A stretch of 40,329 bases of DNA. Source: Oxalobacteraceae bacterium (GTDB lineage: Bacteria > Pseudomonadota > Gammaproteobacteria > Burkholderiales > Burkholderiaceae_D). The translations under genes were made by a program, and so were the position numbers. Location of the stretch: the NCBI GenBank assembly GCA_947454305.1, contig CANGJE010000014.1, positions 1-40,329 on the forward strand. The letters run 5' to 3'. Below the pieces are notes generated by a model. It searched no databases. It was not told where the DNA came from and was given only the letters and a program-made list of their open reading frames with translations. This document shows positions 25,028 to 33,367 of this stretch, in pieces (position 1 is the first letter of the stretch; each line of letters starts with the position of its first letter).

Positions 25028-28000
25028 TTACTCTTCGTAGACGCCTTCCAAGCGATCTTCTAAATCCTCTTCTGCTCGCTTGAGTTGTGCAAGCGTTGCT
25101 TCATCGGGTTTCCAGAATTCGCGATTTGAGGCTTCCAGCAAACGACTCGCTACGCGCGCAGCAGCCGTTGGATTCAGTTTAGCCATGCGTTCACGCATCT
25201 CTGGATCCAGCATGAAAGTCTCGGTCAGTTTTTGATAGACCCAAGGCTGTACCTGCCCCGTGGTGGCCGACCAACCCATGGTGTTAGTGACATGCAGCTC
25301 GATCTGGCGCACGCCTTCGTATCCATTTTTAAGTAAGCCTTCATACCACTTTGGATTCAGCATCCGCGTGCGCGTTTCGAGCGCGACTTGCTCAGTCAAG
25401 GTGCGAACGGTGCCGCTACCTTTAGTTTGATCACTGATGTAAACCGGTGCTACCGGAGCATCGGGTCCTTTGGCACGTTTGACAGCGCGACTAATGCCAC
25501 CGAGCGTATCGAAGTAAGTATCGATGGTAGTGACACCCAACTCAACGGAATCTAGATTTTGATACGCCAAATCGACACCTGACAAAACACTCTTTAGCAA
25601 AGCGGTTTGTTGTACTGGACGACCATTCACACCGTAGGCAAAACCTTTACGCTTAGTATAAGTTTCGGCGAGTTCGTCTTCGTCATCCCAACGACTGTTA
25701 TCCACTAACTGACTCACATTCGAACCATACGCACCTTCGGCATTACCAAACACCCGTAGTGATGCAGTTTCAAGATCACATCCATGTTCGGCTTGGTGAG
25801 CGAGTGCATGTTTACGGATGAAATTCATCTCTAGCGGTTCATCCGCAGAGGCGGCCAAATAAGCTGCTTCAGCTAATAGCTTAATTTGCAGGGGCAGCAA
25901 ATCACGGAAAATTCCGGACAAAGTAATCACCACATCGATGCGTGGACGACCTACCTCTTCGAGTGGCAATAATTCTGCACCCGCCATACGACCATAACTA
26001 TCAAAACGCGGCTTTGCACCCATCAACGCTAAGGCTTGAGCGATTGGTGCACCTTCATTTTTTAAATTGTCCGTACCCCACAACACCATCGCCACTGTTT
26101 CAGGCAACTGATTACCATCGTTCATATGACGCTTGAGCAGAGTTTCCGCCATGCGCTTGCCATCTTTAACGGCAAAAGCACTTGGCAAACGGAAAGGATC
26201 AAAGCCATGAAGATTACGACCCGTCGGTAAAATTTCTGGCGTGCGGATCAAATCGCCACCTGGTGCTGGACGCACATAGCGACCATCTAAGGCGTGCAGA
26301 ATTCCATTGATCTCATTGTCTTCACACATCAGCTTATCGATAGCAGCGAGTGAGGTCATCAGTTCGGCATGAACAGGCGGTATCGCCGTCGTCTGGCTAT
26401 CCGTTAACATCGAGTGAATCATGCTACGAAGTTCTGGACTTGGCTGCACACCATGCGATGCATCCGCCACCGATACCAACATCTCGGTACGCTCTGACAC
26501 CGACATTGGACGACCAATCACATGCAAACCTTCAGGAATGAGTGTGTATTCAAATTCCAGCACATCGTTATAAAGCTTCTGCGTTTTTTCTTCTGCATCA
26601 TCACCCCAAGCTGGCTCCATAGAAGCTAACTCAAGTTCGGCTGCTTGCGTCTGCACTAAGACAGTTAACTCTGCGCGCTCAGATTCGGATTCAGGATCGA
26701 GTCCACGTAGGCGCTCCAGCGACGCTTTCAAATCGACTAATCCGCTATACAAACCTGCTTGCGCAATCGGTGGTGTGAGATAGCTAATCAGAGTCGCTGC
26801 TGCGCGCCGTTTAGCAATCATGCCTTCAGAGGGATTATTCGATGCATACAAATAGAAGTTAGGCAGATCACCAATCAAACGGTCTGGCCAACAATCTCCC
26901 GACATACCCGCCTGTTTACCCGGCATAAATTCAAGTGCACCGTGAGTACCAAAATGGAGCACCGCAGCCGCACCAAAATCTTCGCGCAAGTAGCGATAGA
27001 ACGCAGAAAATGCATGGGTGGGTGAAAAACCTTTTTCGTACAGCAAACGCATAGGATCACCTTCGTAACCGAAGGCGGGTTGAATACCTACCAAGACATT
27101 ACCGAATTGCGCACCCAGGACAAAAATTGAACGACCATCACTTTGCTGCTGGCCCGGTGCTGGACCCCAATGCGCTTCAATCTCTTTCAACCAGCGTTCA
27201 CGACGTACATGATCATCCGTTGAAATAGTAGTGTGTACATTGGCTTGCGCACCATACTGCTCAGCATTACCTTTGATAACGCGCTCACGCAAATCATCCA
27301 CATCGGCTGGCATCTCAATCGTGTAACCCGCCTCTTTCATAGCTGCGAGCATATTAAAGAGGGATTCAAACACCGACAGGAAAGCCGCTGTGCCAGTCGC
27401 ACCTGCATTCGGCGGAAAATTGAAAACAACAGCGGCGATTTTTTTCTGCGCACGTTCAGCACGACGCAAATCAATTAATTTACCAACGCGCGAGGCCAAC
27501 ATATCCGCGCGCTCTATGCAGACTTGCATATCATGCTCGTTATCGGAAGCTGGGAAAATACACCCACGACTACAACCCGTGCATTGATCACCCGCACCCG
27601 TGCTGCGACCACCAAACACGATAGGACCGGTTGATCCATCTAACTCGGGAATAGCTACCATCATCGTAGCTTCGACCGGCATCAAACCGCGATCATTGGC
27701 ACCCCAGCGCTCTAACGTTTGGAATTCGACCGGCATCACCGACAAATAATTTACATCTAACTTGGCAAGAATTTCTTCAGCTGCTTTTGAGTCGTTATAA
27801 GCAGGGCCCCCCACCATAGAAAAACCTGTTAACGAGATGATGGCATCCACCGTCGCATGACCGTCTTTCATAAAAAATTCTTCAACCGCGGGACGTGCAT
27901 CAAGACCCGTAGCAAAAGCCGGCACCACGCGCATACCGCGAGCTTCAAGTGCCGTGATCACACCGTTGTAATGAGCTGCGTTCCCTGCCACTAAATAGGA

Positions 28001-28813
28001 TCGCATCAATAACAGACCGACCGTGCCGCGCTTGCCGGTTTTAGCAACCGCTGGAAGATCGTTGATTAACTCAGACATGCCCTTGCTTTGAGCATTGCCC
28101 TTCATGTTCTGGTGGTAAACACCCACTTCCGGATATTCCACGGGTGGTTGAACTTTGTAGATGCCGCGCAAACTACGACGCGGGCCATCCGCGTAGTTAT
28201 CCAAAAGCATGCCTATCATGCTGGTGATGTTTTCATCCGAGCCTGCAAGCCAATACTGAAGCACCAAAAAATAAATCCGCAGATCCTGCGCCGTACCCGG
28301 AATAAAACGCAAAAGCTTGGGCAATTGACGCACAATTTTCATTTGCTTTGCACCTGCCATACCGGGCTTTTTAGCCTCACCGGGTTTGGCATTTCCGCGC
28401 AGCCGCTTTAGCAATGCCATTGGGCCGCTGACTTTGCCATCCATGGTGAACTTACCCATGCGAGTCAAGCGCATCACTTCACCTGCGGACATGGTGCAAA
28501 CCATGGCATCGCAATGATCGCGTCTCGCGGTAAGTGCCGGCAATACCGGCAGAAAATGCTCTTCAAGGAACAACATAGAAGCAATCACGATATCGCCTTG
28601 CTCTATGTCTTCAATACAGCGCTCAAGTGCTGTTGGACTATTGCCCCATTCAGATGCTGCATGGACTGTCAGTCGCAAACCCGGGAAGGTACGAGACAAA
28701 GCGCTTTGAGCACGAATCGTCGCGCTCGCCAGGTGACTATCCATGGTCACGATGACAACGCGAGCGCTCGGTAGCTCGGCACGCATTTTTCCAGCAGAAC
28801 TTTGCTTGAACAT
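25028..28813 (-). CDS. bchH: Magnesium chelatase subunit H
   Basis: 1261 residues, slightly long for BchH. The N-terminal DUF3479-type region begins VVIVTMDSHLASA, and the CobN/Mg-chelatase region follows (FGTHGALEFMPGKQAGMSGD, RDLLPLQIKLLAEAAYLAAS, WGTDNLKNEGAPIAQALALM). BchH binds protoporphyrin IX and, with BchI and BchD, inserts magnesium, the first committed step to bacteriochlorophyll. CobN, the cobalt chelatase, is the related alternative, but the N-terminal domain and overall length favour BchH. ATG 28813 has AGAGG eight bases upstream. bchI and bchD are not in the window, and bchH is not beside bchF, N, B, L or M, as is usual in photosynthesis clusters. Confidence 0.96.
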   Translation of the reverse strand: MFKQSSAGKMRAELPSARVVIVTMDSHLASATIRAQSALSRTFPGLRLTVHAASEWGNSPTALERCIEDIEQGDIVIASMLFLEEHFLPVLPALTARRDHCDAMVCTMSAGEVMRLTRMGKFTMDGKVSGPMALLKRLRGNAKPGEAKKPGMAGAKQMKIVRQLPKLLRFIPGTAQDLRIYFLVLQYWLAGSDENITSMIGMLLDNYADGPRRSLRGIYKVQPPVEYPEVGVYHQNMKGNAQSKGMSELINDLPAVAKTGKRGTVGLLLMRSYLVAGNAAHYNGVITALEARGMRVVPAFATGLDARPAVEEFFMKDGHATVDAIISLTGFSMVGGPAYNDSKAAEEILAKLDVNYLSVMPVEFQTLERWGANDRGLMPVEATMMVAIPELDGSTGPIVFGGRSTGAGDQCTGCSRGCIFPASDNEHDMQVCIERADMLASRVGKLIDLRRAERAQKKIAAVVFNFPPNAGATGTAAFLSVFESLFNMLAAMKEAGYTIEMPADVDDLRERVIKGNAEQYGAQANVHTTISTDDHVRRERWLKEIEAHWGPAPGQQQSDGRSIFVLGAQFGNVLVGIQPAFGYEGDPMRLLYEKGFSPTHAFSAFYRYLREDFGAAAVLHFGTHGALEFMPGKQAGMSGDCWPDRLIGDLPNFYLYASNNPSEGMIAKRRAAATLISYLTPPIAQAGLYSGLVDLKASLERLRGLDPESESERAELTVLVQTQAAELELASMEPAWGDDAEEKTQKLYNDVLEFEYTLIPEGLHVIGRPMSVSERTEMLVSVADASHGVQPSPELRSMIHSMLTDSQTTAIPPVHAELMTSLAAIDKLMCEDNEINGILHALDGRYVRPAPGGDLIRTPEILPTGRNLHGFDPFRLPSAFAVKDGKRMAETLLKRHMNDGNQLPETVAMVLWGTDNLKNEGAPIAQALALMGAKPRFDSYGRMAGAELLPLEEVGRPRIDVVITLSGIFRDLLPLQIKLLAEAAYLAASADEPLEMNFIRKHALAHQAEHGCDLETASLRVFGNAEGAYGSNVSQLVDNSRWDDEDELAETYTKRKGFAYGVNGRPVQQTALLKSVLSGVDLAYQNLDSVELGVTTIDTYFDTLGGISRAVKRAKGPDAPVAPVYISDQTKGSGTVRTLTEQVALETRTRMLNPKWYEGLLKNGYEGVRQIELHVTNTMGWSATTGQVQPWVYQKLTETFMLDPEMRERMAKLNPTAAARVASRLLEASNREFWKPDEATLAQLKRAEEDLEDRLEGVYEE

Positions 28814-29212
28814 TAGTCAGGCCTCTATTTTTGGTGAAGACAGATTGCTTGAATGGCCGCTTACACAGTTATTTTTTTGAATACAAACTCAAGCAAACTA
28901 GTAACAACACGCGCGCGTAGTCCACAGGGAATTCGCGATCAGGCCCTAAGCTAATGGGTATTTTTGCAAGTGTCAAGAAATCTTGACGTCAGATAAATCG
29001 TACACTAAGATTATTTCAGTTCGCCCCCCAATTTATTGCTTAATTTTTAATAAAAAGCAGTCGATCACGACACTGATTTTTGGGGATGTTGACAGTCGAA
29101 CCTTGGGCTAAGCGCCCTTACCCGCAGCACCAGAGGAAGTGGGACAGGAAATCCAGTGGAGATTTCGCTAAATAGAACAAAACCGGTCGAAACGAACCGG
29201 GGGAGACAGGAC
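28814..29212. other. Divergent promoter region of bchH and the second AerR-like gene
   Basis: About 400 bases with no gene. The centre holds a palindrome with the -35 hexamers of both directions (28971-28988). The bchH leader is about 125 bases long, which leaves space for post-transcriptional control. A weakly supported 89-codon minus frame at 29065-29334 is only a shadow. Confidence 0.6.
28971..29011. promoter_or_regulatory. Palindromic operator carrying two divergent -35 hexamers
   Basis: GTCAAGA-AA-TCTTGAC (28972-28987) is a perfect inverted repeat. Read leftwards its left arm gives TTGACA (28976-28971), a consensus -35 for bchH, with a weak TAGCTT 17 bases on. Read rightwards its right arm gives TTGACG (28983-28988), with TAAGAT (29006-29011) 17 bases on, for the AerR-like gene. 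With one mismatch it also fits TGT-N12-ACA (TGT...ACG). A protein bound here would block both promoters. Confidence 0.65.
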
Positions 29213-30115
29213 GTGAATTGGGATCTGGGAATTTTTAAGAAATCTAAATTTCTTGTTGAGCAATTAAGCTCTTGGCCAACCAAAGGGAATTCGAAATTAC
29301 AAACTTCACAACAAACGCCCTCATCGGCAATCAATGATCCGCCCTATGGCAAAGACACCCTATTGGAAATCCTTGAGTCGGAAATCATTCCCAGCTTGGT
29401 CGCATCCAAAGACAAAGAGTCTCGTTATGCAACCGGAGACAAAATGAGTGAATACAACCCAAGTCCAGAGCAGGTTGTTGAATTTGCTCTGCTTTGCATC
29501 AACTCAGATTTACAAAAATCCGAAGCATTCGTTCACGATCTTATTAACAACGGCAAATCCGCTGAGAGCATTTATCTGAATTTATTCGCACCTGCCGCAC
29601 GACATTTAGGGACCCTATGGGAAGACGATGTCTGTGATTTCATCAAAGTCACCATAGGCTTGGTGCAGATACAAACCATCACACGCAAACTTGGCAACTC
29701 ATTTAATGACAAACGCACCTTAAGTGCATCAGGTCCCAAAGCCTTATTTTCTCCCGTACCGAAATCACAACATACCTTAGGTTTGTTGATGGTGTCTGAA
29801 TTTTTCCGAAAAGAAGGATGGCAGGTCTGGCTAGAACCGAGTCCGATTGAATCTAATTTGTTCAGTACTATAGCCAATGAATCGTTTGACTTAGTAGGCC
29901 TCTCGATAGGCACTAAGGAAGAGCTGAATGATCTGACTGATTTAATCAGCCGCATTCGCGCAGCTTCCTACAATCCTTCTGTGTTTGTGATGATAGGCGG
30001 ACCTGCGATCCATGAGCGCACTGATCTTAGCAATCGCTTTGGTGCTGATGCCTTTGCTGCTGATGCAGCCAGTGCGGTAGAACTCGCCAGAGAATTGTTG
30101 GCAACGACTGCTTGA
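29213..30115 (+). CDS. AerR/PpaA-type cobalamin-binding regulator (copy 2)
   Basis: 300 residues from GTG 29213. The longest frame opens at GTG 29156, but at 29199-29207 is GGGGGAGAC, the leader that also precedes copy 1 at exactly the same 5-base distance, and the shorter protein has the same length as copy 1. The domain order is identical: helical part with HLGTLWEDDVCDFIKVTIGL, then the B12-binding fold with SQHTLG, GLSIGT and IGGPAIHERTDLSNRFGADA. The His ligand is kept and the Asp of DxHxxG is Ser. It is divergent from bchH across a shared operator, so it could regulate both. The two copies differ most in the N-terminal 60 residues, where different partners could bind. Confidence 0.88.
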   Translation: MNWDLGIFKKSKFLVEQLSSWPTKGNSKLQTSQQTPSSAINDPPYGKDTLLEILESEIIPSLVASKDKESRYATGDKMSEYNPSPEQVVEFALLCINSDLQKSEAFVHDLINNGKSAESIYLNLFAPAARHLGTLWEDDVCDFIKVTIGLVQIQTITRKLGNSFNDKRTLSASGPKALFSPVPKSQHTLGLLMVSEFFRKEGWQVWLEPSPIESNLFSTIANESFDLVGLSIGTKEELNDLTDLISRIRAASYNPSVFVMIGGPAIHERTDLSNRFGADAFAADAASAVELARELLATTA

Positions 30116-30134
30116 AAAAAATAGCTATCAGGCC

Positions 30135-30515
30135 TTAGTTTTTCCCACCACACAGCAAATTCAGTAAATCCAGATACTGCGTATCGCGCGGAACGTAACC
30201 CCAATTTTCTGGCCGGACTCGGCTACCGACCATCGTCCCCTCGCCCATTTCACCATCGTAGATACTCATTTTTATCATTCGCAATTGCTTAAACTTGCAA
30301 TTAGCTTCGTAGAGCGTTTTTTCAGATACCCATCGATCTTTTTTATTTTTATTCTTGTAATTGATCAGAATCATGACACGGGTATAGCGTTTGTTCGTTA
30401 GAGTCTCCGGGTCGTAATAGTATTTACTATTCGTCCCCTTTGAAAACTCGATCCATTCAGCTGTTGCCAGCGGACTGATCAATATGGCGCACAAAGCAAA
30501 CAGTAATCTCATCAT
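30135..30515 (-). CDS. Adhesin_E-like small exported protein downstream of arsJ
   Basis: 126 residues with a signal peptide (about 1-19, cut near ATA/EW) and a domain like the one at 11402: W-I-E-F, YYDPETLTNKRYTRVMILIN, YEANCKFKQ and LLNLLC. The two Cys are in the same relative places. The ATG at 30515 is only 12 bases after the arsJ stop, so the gene is very likely transcribed with the GAPDH-arsJ operon. No known link between this family and arsenic; a periplasmic helper or simple chance placement are both possible. The ribosome site is weak. Confidence 0.7.
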   Translation of the reverse strand: MMRLLFALCAILISPLATAEWIEFSKGTNSKYYYDPETLTNKRYTRVMILINYKNKNKKDRWVSEKTLYEANCKFKQLRMIKMSIYDGEMGEGTMVGSRVRPENWGYVPRDTQYLDLLNLLCGGKN

Positions 30516-30527
30516 GTTTTTCTGCAG

Positions 30528-31793
30528 TTATACAGTCTCATTACTCGTCGCAGCAGGAACTGCCATGGTCTGATCTGCCTCTCTTGATAGTGGTAACGCA
30601 AGTGTAATCGCCCAACAGCTCGCTAGCATCACCGCCGATCCTGTCAATGAAATCGGCAGGCCACCCCATTGGTACAACGCTCCCGACAACAAAGTGCCAA
30701 AGAATCGACCCAAGGCATTGGCCGCATAGTAGAAGCCCACATCCTCTGCAGCTTTCTCGGAACCAGCGTACGCAAGTATGAGGTATGAATGTACCGAAGA
30801 ATTCACAGCAAACGCAAATCCAAACACAGCAAGACCAACAACGACAATCCACTGCAGAGGTTGGATCTGTTGAATGACCACCCATGCTAATACAGCGGGC
30901 ACTACCATCAACAAAAATGACCACAAGCGCGCTGCAGGCACTTCCGTGGTCAAACCATCCTCGCTACGCCGTATAAATTTTGGTGCTAATGCCTGCACCA
31001 AACCATAAGCAATTGTCCATAAGGCCATGAACGTACCAACCATGGTGAAATTCCAACCCTGGCTATACAAAAAAACAGGAATCCCCACAACAAACCACAC
31101 ATCCCGCGCACCGAATAAAAATACGCGAGCCCCTGCGAGGAGATTAATCGCGCGGCTTTTACCAAACAACTCTTTAAATGATTTTGACGCTTTGGCTTTG
31201 CCCATCATCGCTGGTAGCGACCAAACAACCGCCACTAAAACAACGAACAGTACGGCCGCCATCAACCACAGTGAGCCTCTGAAACCGCACTGATCAAGCA
31301 GTAAGCCACCGATAAAAAATCCCACGCCCTTCATGGCATTTTTACTACCGGTAAACCACGCCACCCATTTAAACAGTTGGCCTGCTCCGTCACCTGCGGT
31401 GAGTTTAATCGCTGATTTGCTGGCTGTTTTAGTCAGGTCTTTTGCGACCCCACACACACCTTGAGCTAACACTACCCAGGCCACTGACATCGCCGCGGTC
31501 CATTCGGGGGATACGGCTGAGAGCAGCAAGAATCCCGTGATCTGCGTCATCAAACCAACCATCAGCATGCGTGCAATACCAAAGCGTGTCGCCAGCCAGC
31601 CACCGATCAAATTCGCGAGAACACCGGCGGCCTCATACAACAAAAAAAGAAACGACAAGGTAAACGGTGAATACCCTAATCGAAAAAAATGCATCAGTAC
31701 CAGCATACGCAAGGCACCATCACTCAGGGTAAAACTCCAATACGATGATGTAACGATCAGATAATTTCGAATGCCACTGGACGACGAATTCAT
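30528..31793 (-). CDS. arsJ: Organoarsenical efflux MFS transporter ArsJ
   Basis: 421 residues from ATG 31793 with about 12 membrane helices. The start SSSGIRNYLIVTSSYWSFTL and the segments GVAKDLTKTASKSAIKLTAG and GSKNAMKGVGFFIGGLLLDQ are characteristic of ArsJ. ArsJ exports 1-arseno-3-phosphoglycerate, formed by a dedicated GAPDH, so arsenate leaves the cell as an unstable arseno-ester. The dedicated GAPDH gene lies immediately upstream. A longer start at 31826 would overlap that gene; ATG 31793 is 5 bases after its stop and gives the usual ArsJ beginning. Confidence 0.92.
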   Translation of the reverse strand: MNSSSSGIRNYLIVTSSYWSFTLSDGALRMLVLMHFFRLGYSPFTLSFLFLLYEAAGVLANLIGGWLATRFGIARMLMVGLMTQITGFLLLSAVSPEWTAAMSVAWVVLAQGVCGVAKDLTKTASKSAIKLTAGDGAGQLFKWVAWFTGSKNAMKGVGFFIGGLLLDQCGFRGSLWLMAAVLFVVLVAVVWSLPAMMGKAKASKSFKELFGKSRAINLLAGARVFLFGARDVWFVVGIPVFLYSQGWNFTMVGTFMALWTIAYGLVQALAPKFIRRSEDGLTTEVPAARLWSFLLMVVPAVLAWVVIQQIQPLQWIVVVGLAVFGFAFAVNSSVHSYLILAYAGSEKAAEDVGFYYAANALGRFFGTLLSGALYQWGGLPISLTGSAVMLASCWAITLALPLSREADQTMAVPAATSNETV

Positions 31794-31798
31794 GAAAA

Positions 31799-32842
31799 TT
31801 AAATCCCTACACTTTGCATATGACATGCCAAATCAACCATGCGACAGGCATAACCCATTTCATTGTCATACCAGGCATAAATTTTAAGGAGCGTCTTGTC
31901 CGTCACCATCGTCGATAAGGCATCAACAATGGCGCTGCGTGTGTCACGCGCATAATCGGCACTGACCAGTGGTTTGATTTCATAACCTAATATGCCAGCC
32001 AGCGATCCCTTTGCCGCCTCAGCAAACAACGTATTCACCTCATCAACAGTAGTTTCACGCTGCAATTCAAATACGCAATCCGTTAATGAGGCATTCAACA
32101 CCGGTGCGCGTACTGCATGACCATTCAACTTGCCTTTTAATTCGGGATATATCAGCGCAATTGCGGTGGCACTGCCGGTAGTGGTAGGTTGCAGGCTCAA
32201 CATAGCACTGCGTGCGCGACGTAAATCTTTATGCGGTGCATCGGTAATCACATTGGTATTGGTAGGATCATGAATCGTTGTGATTTGCCCGTGACGTATA
32301 CCAATCGCCTCATGCACCACTTTAACAACCGGCGCAAGACAGTTGGTGGTACACGATGCTGCAGTGACTATCGTATGCTTTTTAGGATCGTAGTGATTGT
32401 GATTCACGCCTACTACCACATTCAGCACCGAATCAACTTTGACAGGTGCCGCAACAATCACTCGTTTTGCGCCACGATCAAGATGCCCTTGCAAAGTCTC
32501 TAGCGTTAAAAATTTACCCGTGCACTCCAACACCACATCCACACCTAATTCACCCCAAGGTATATCAGCCGATTTGGCGTGACTAGAAAAAGACACAGCG
32601 CGTGAACCGATTCGAATAGTTTGATCATCCACGGCTTCAATACCAGCGCGCCAACGTCCCTGTACTGAATCAAATTCCAACAAATGAGCCGTGGCTTCTG
32701 CACCGCCCTTAATTTCATTAATGTGAACAATCTCCAAACGATTGCCTGCACGAGGATCCTCTGGTTGACGATCCGCCGCGCCCATAGCAGCACGTAAAGC
32801 GAGTCGACCAATACGGCCCATGCCATTAATTCCTACTTTCAT
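31799..32842 (-). CDS. ArsJ-associated glyceraldehyde-3-phosphate dehydrogenase
   Basis: 347 residues, a phosphorylating GAPDH. NAD-binding [16 protein letters not shown] (4-19), catalytic C164 in AASCTTNC and H191 (TTIHDPT) are visible, with the final [15 protein letters not shown]. In this context it uses arsenate in place of phosphate to make 1-arseno-3-phosphoglycerate for ArsJ. The insert near residues 23-36 ([13 protein letters not shown]) and the operon with arsJ separate it from the glycolytic enzyme. Start ATG 32842; about 160 bases separate it from the divergent arsR. Confidence 0.92.
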   Translation of the reverse strand: MKVGINGMGRIGRLALRAAMGAADRQPEDPRAGNRLEIVHINEIKGGAEATAHLLEFDSVQGRWRAGIEAVDDQTIRIGSRAVSFSSHAKSADIPWGELGVDVVLECTGKFLTLETLQGHLDRGAKRVIVAAPVKVDSVLNVVVGVNHNHYDPKKHTIVTAASCTTNCLAPVVKVVHEAIGIRHGQITTIHDPTNTNVITDAPHKDLRRARSAMLSLQPTTTGSATAIALIYPELKGKLNGHAVRAPVLNASLTDCVFELQRETTVDEVNTLFAEAAKGSLAGILGYEIKPLVSADYARDTRSAIVDALSTMVTDKTLLKIYAWYDNEMGYACRMVDLACHMQSVGI

Positions 32843-32912
32843 TGTTGACTCCTTTACATTGAAAGACGTGCAAAATCACAGAGCGCAGCGGTGCGCTAAT
32901 TTTATCACCACG

Positions 32913-32951
32913 TTTGAATAATTATTGAAATGATGAAATAATGTATTCAAA
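32913..32951. promoter_or_regulatory. Candidate ArsR operator between the divergent ars units
   Basis: TTTGAATAATTATT and AATAATGTATTCAAA form an inverted repeat with one extra base in the right arm, and a 10-base centre. It sits in the divergent promoter zone between the GAPDH-arsJ and arsR-acr3 units, so one ArsR dimer site could control both. AT-rich imperfect dyads of this type are usual for ArsR proteins. Confidence 0.6.
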
Positions 32952-33002
32952 GATTGTCGTAAAAAATTTATATTTACCCTAACGTCAAAAAATGACAGCC
33001 GC

Positions 33003-33347
33003 ATGAAAAAAATGACTTCAACTGTCGCCGTGAAATCACTCGCTGCCTTAGCGCAGGAATCACGCTTGGCTATTTTCCGTAGCTTGGTTCAGGCTGGACC
33101 GGAAGGCCTACCCGCTGGGCAGTTAGCAGAAACATTAGGCATCTCGCCTTCTTCGCTAACGTTTCACATGAAAGAGTTGACGCACGCTGGCTTAGCCGCA
33201 TCAAGACAAGAAGGACGTTATGTCATTTATTCAGCACAAATCAATAGTATGAATTCCCTGCTAGCCTACCTTACTGACAACTGTTGTGGTGGCAATCCCT
33301 GCTTACCTGTCACCACGATTCGGATGCCTGCGAAAGCCAAGCTGTAA
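33003..33347 (+). CDS. arsR: Arsenite-responsive repressor ArsR
   Basis: 114 residues, a winged-helix repressor of the ArsR/SmtB family: LAALAQESRLAIFRSLVQAG, GISPSSLTFHMKELTHAGLA, and the wing EGRYVIYSA. The classical CVC metal motif in the recognition helix is absent. Instead there is a C-terminal Cys cluster, C94, C95 and C100 (NCCGGNPC), like the atypical As(III) site of the Acidithiobacillus ferrooxidans ArsR. It is divergent from GAPDH-arsJ and followed by acr3 20 bases later. Confidence 0.93.
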   Translation: MKKMTSTVAVKSLAALAQESRLAIFRSLVQAGPEGLPAGQLAETLGISPSSLTFHMKELTHAGLAASRQEGRYVIYSAQINSMNSLLAYLTDNCCGGNPCLPVTTIRMPAKAKL

Positions 33348-33367
33348 TTCAACGAAGATACCATCGA

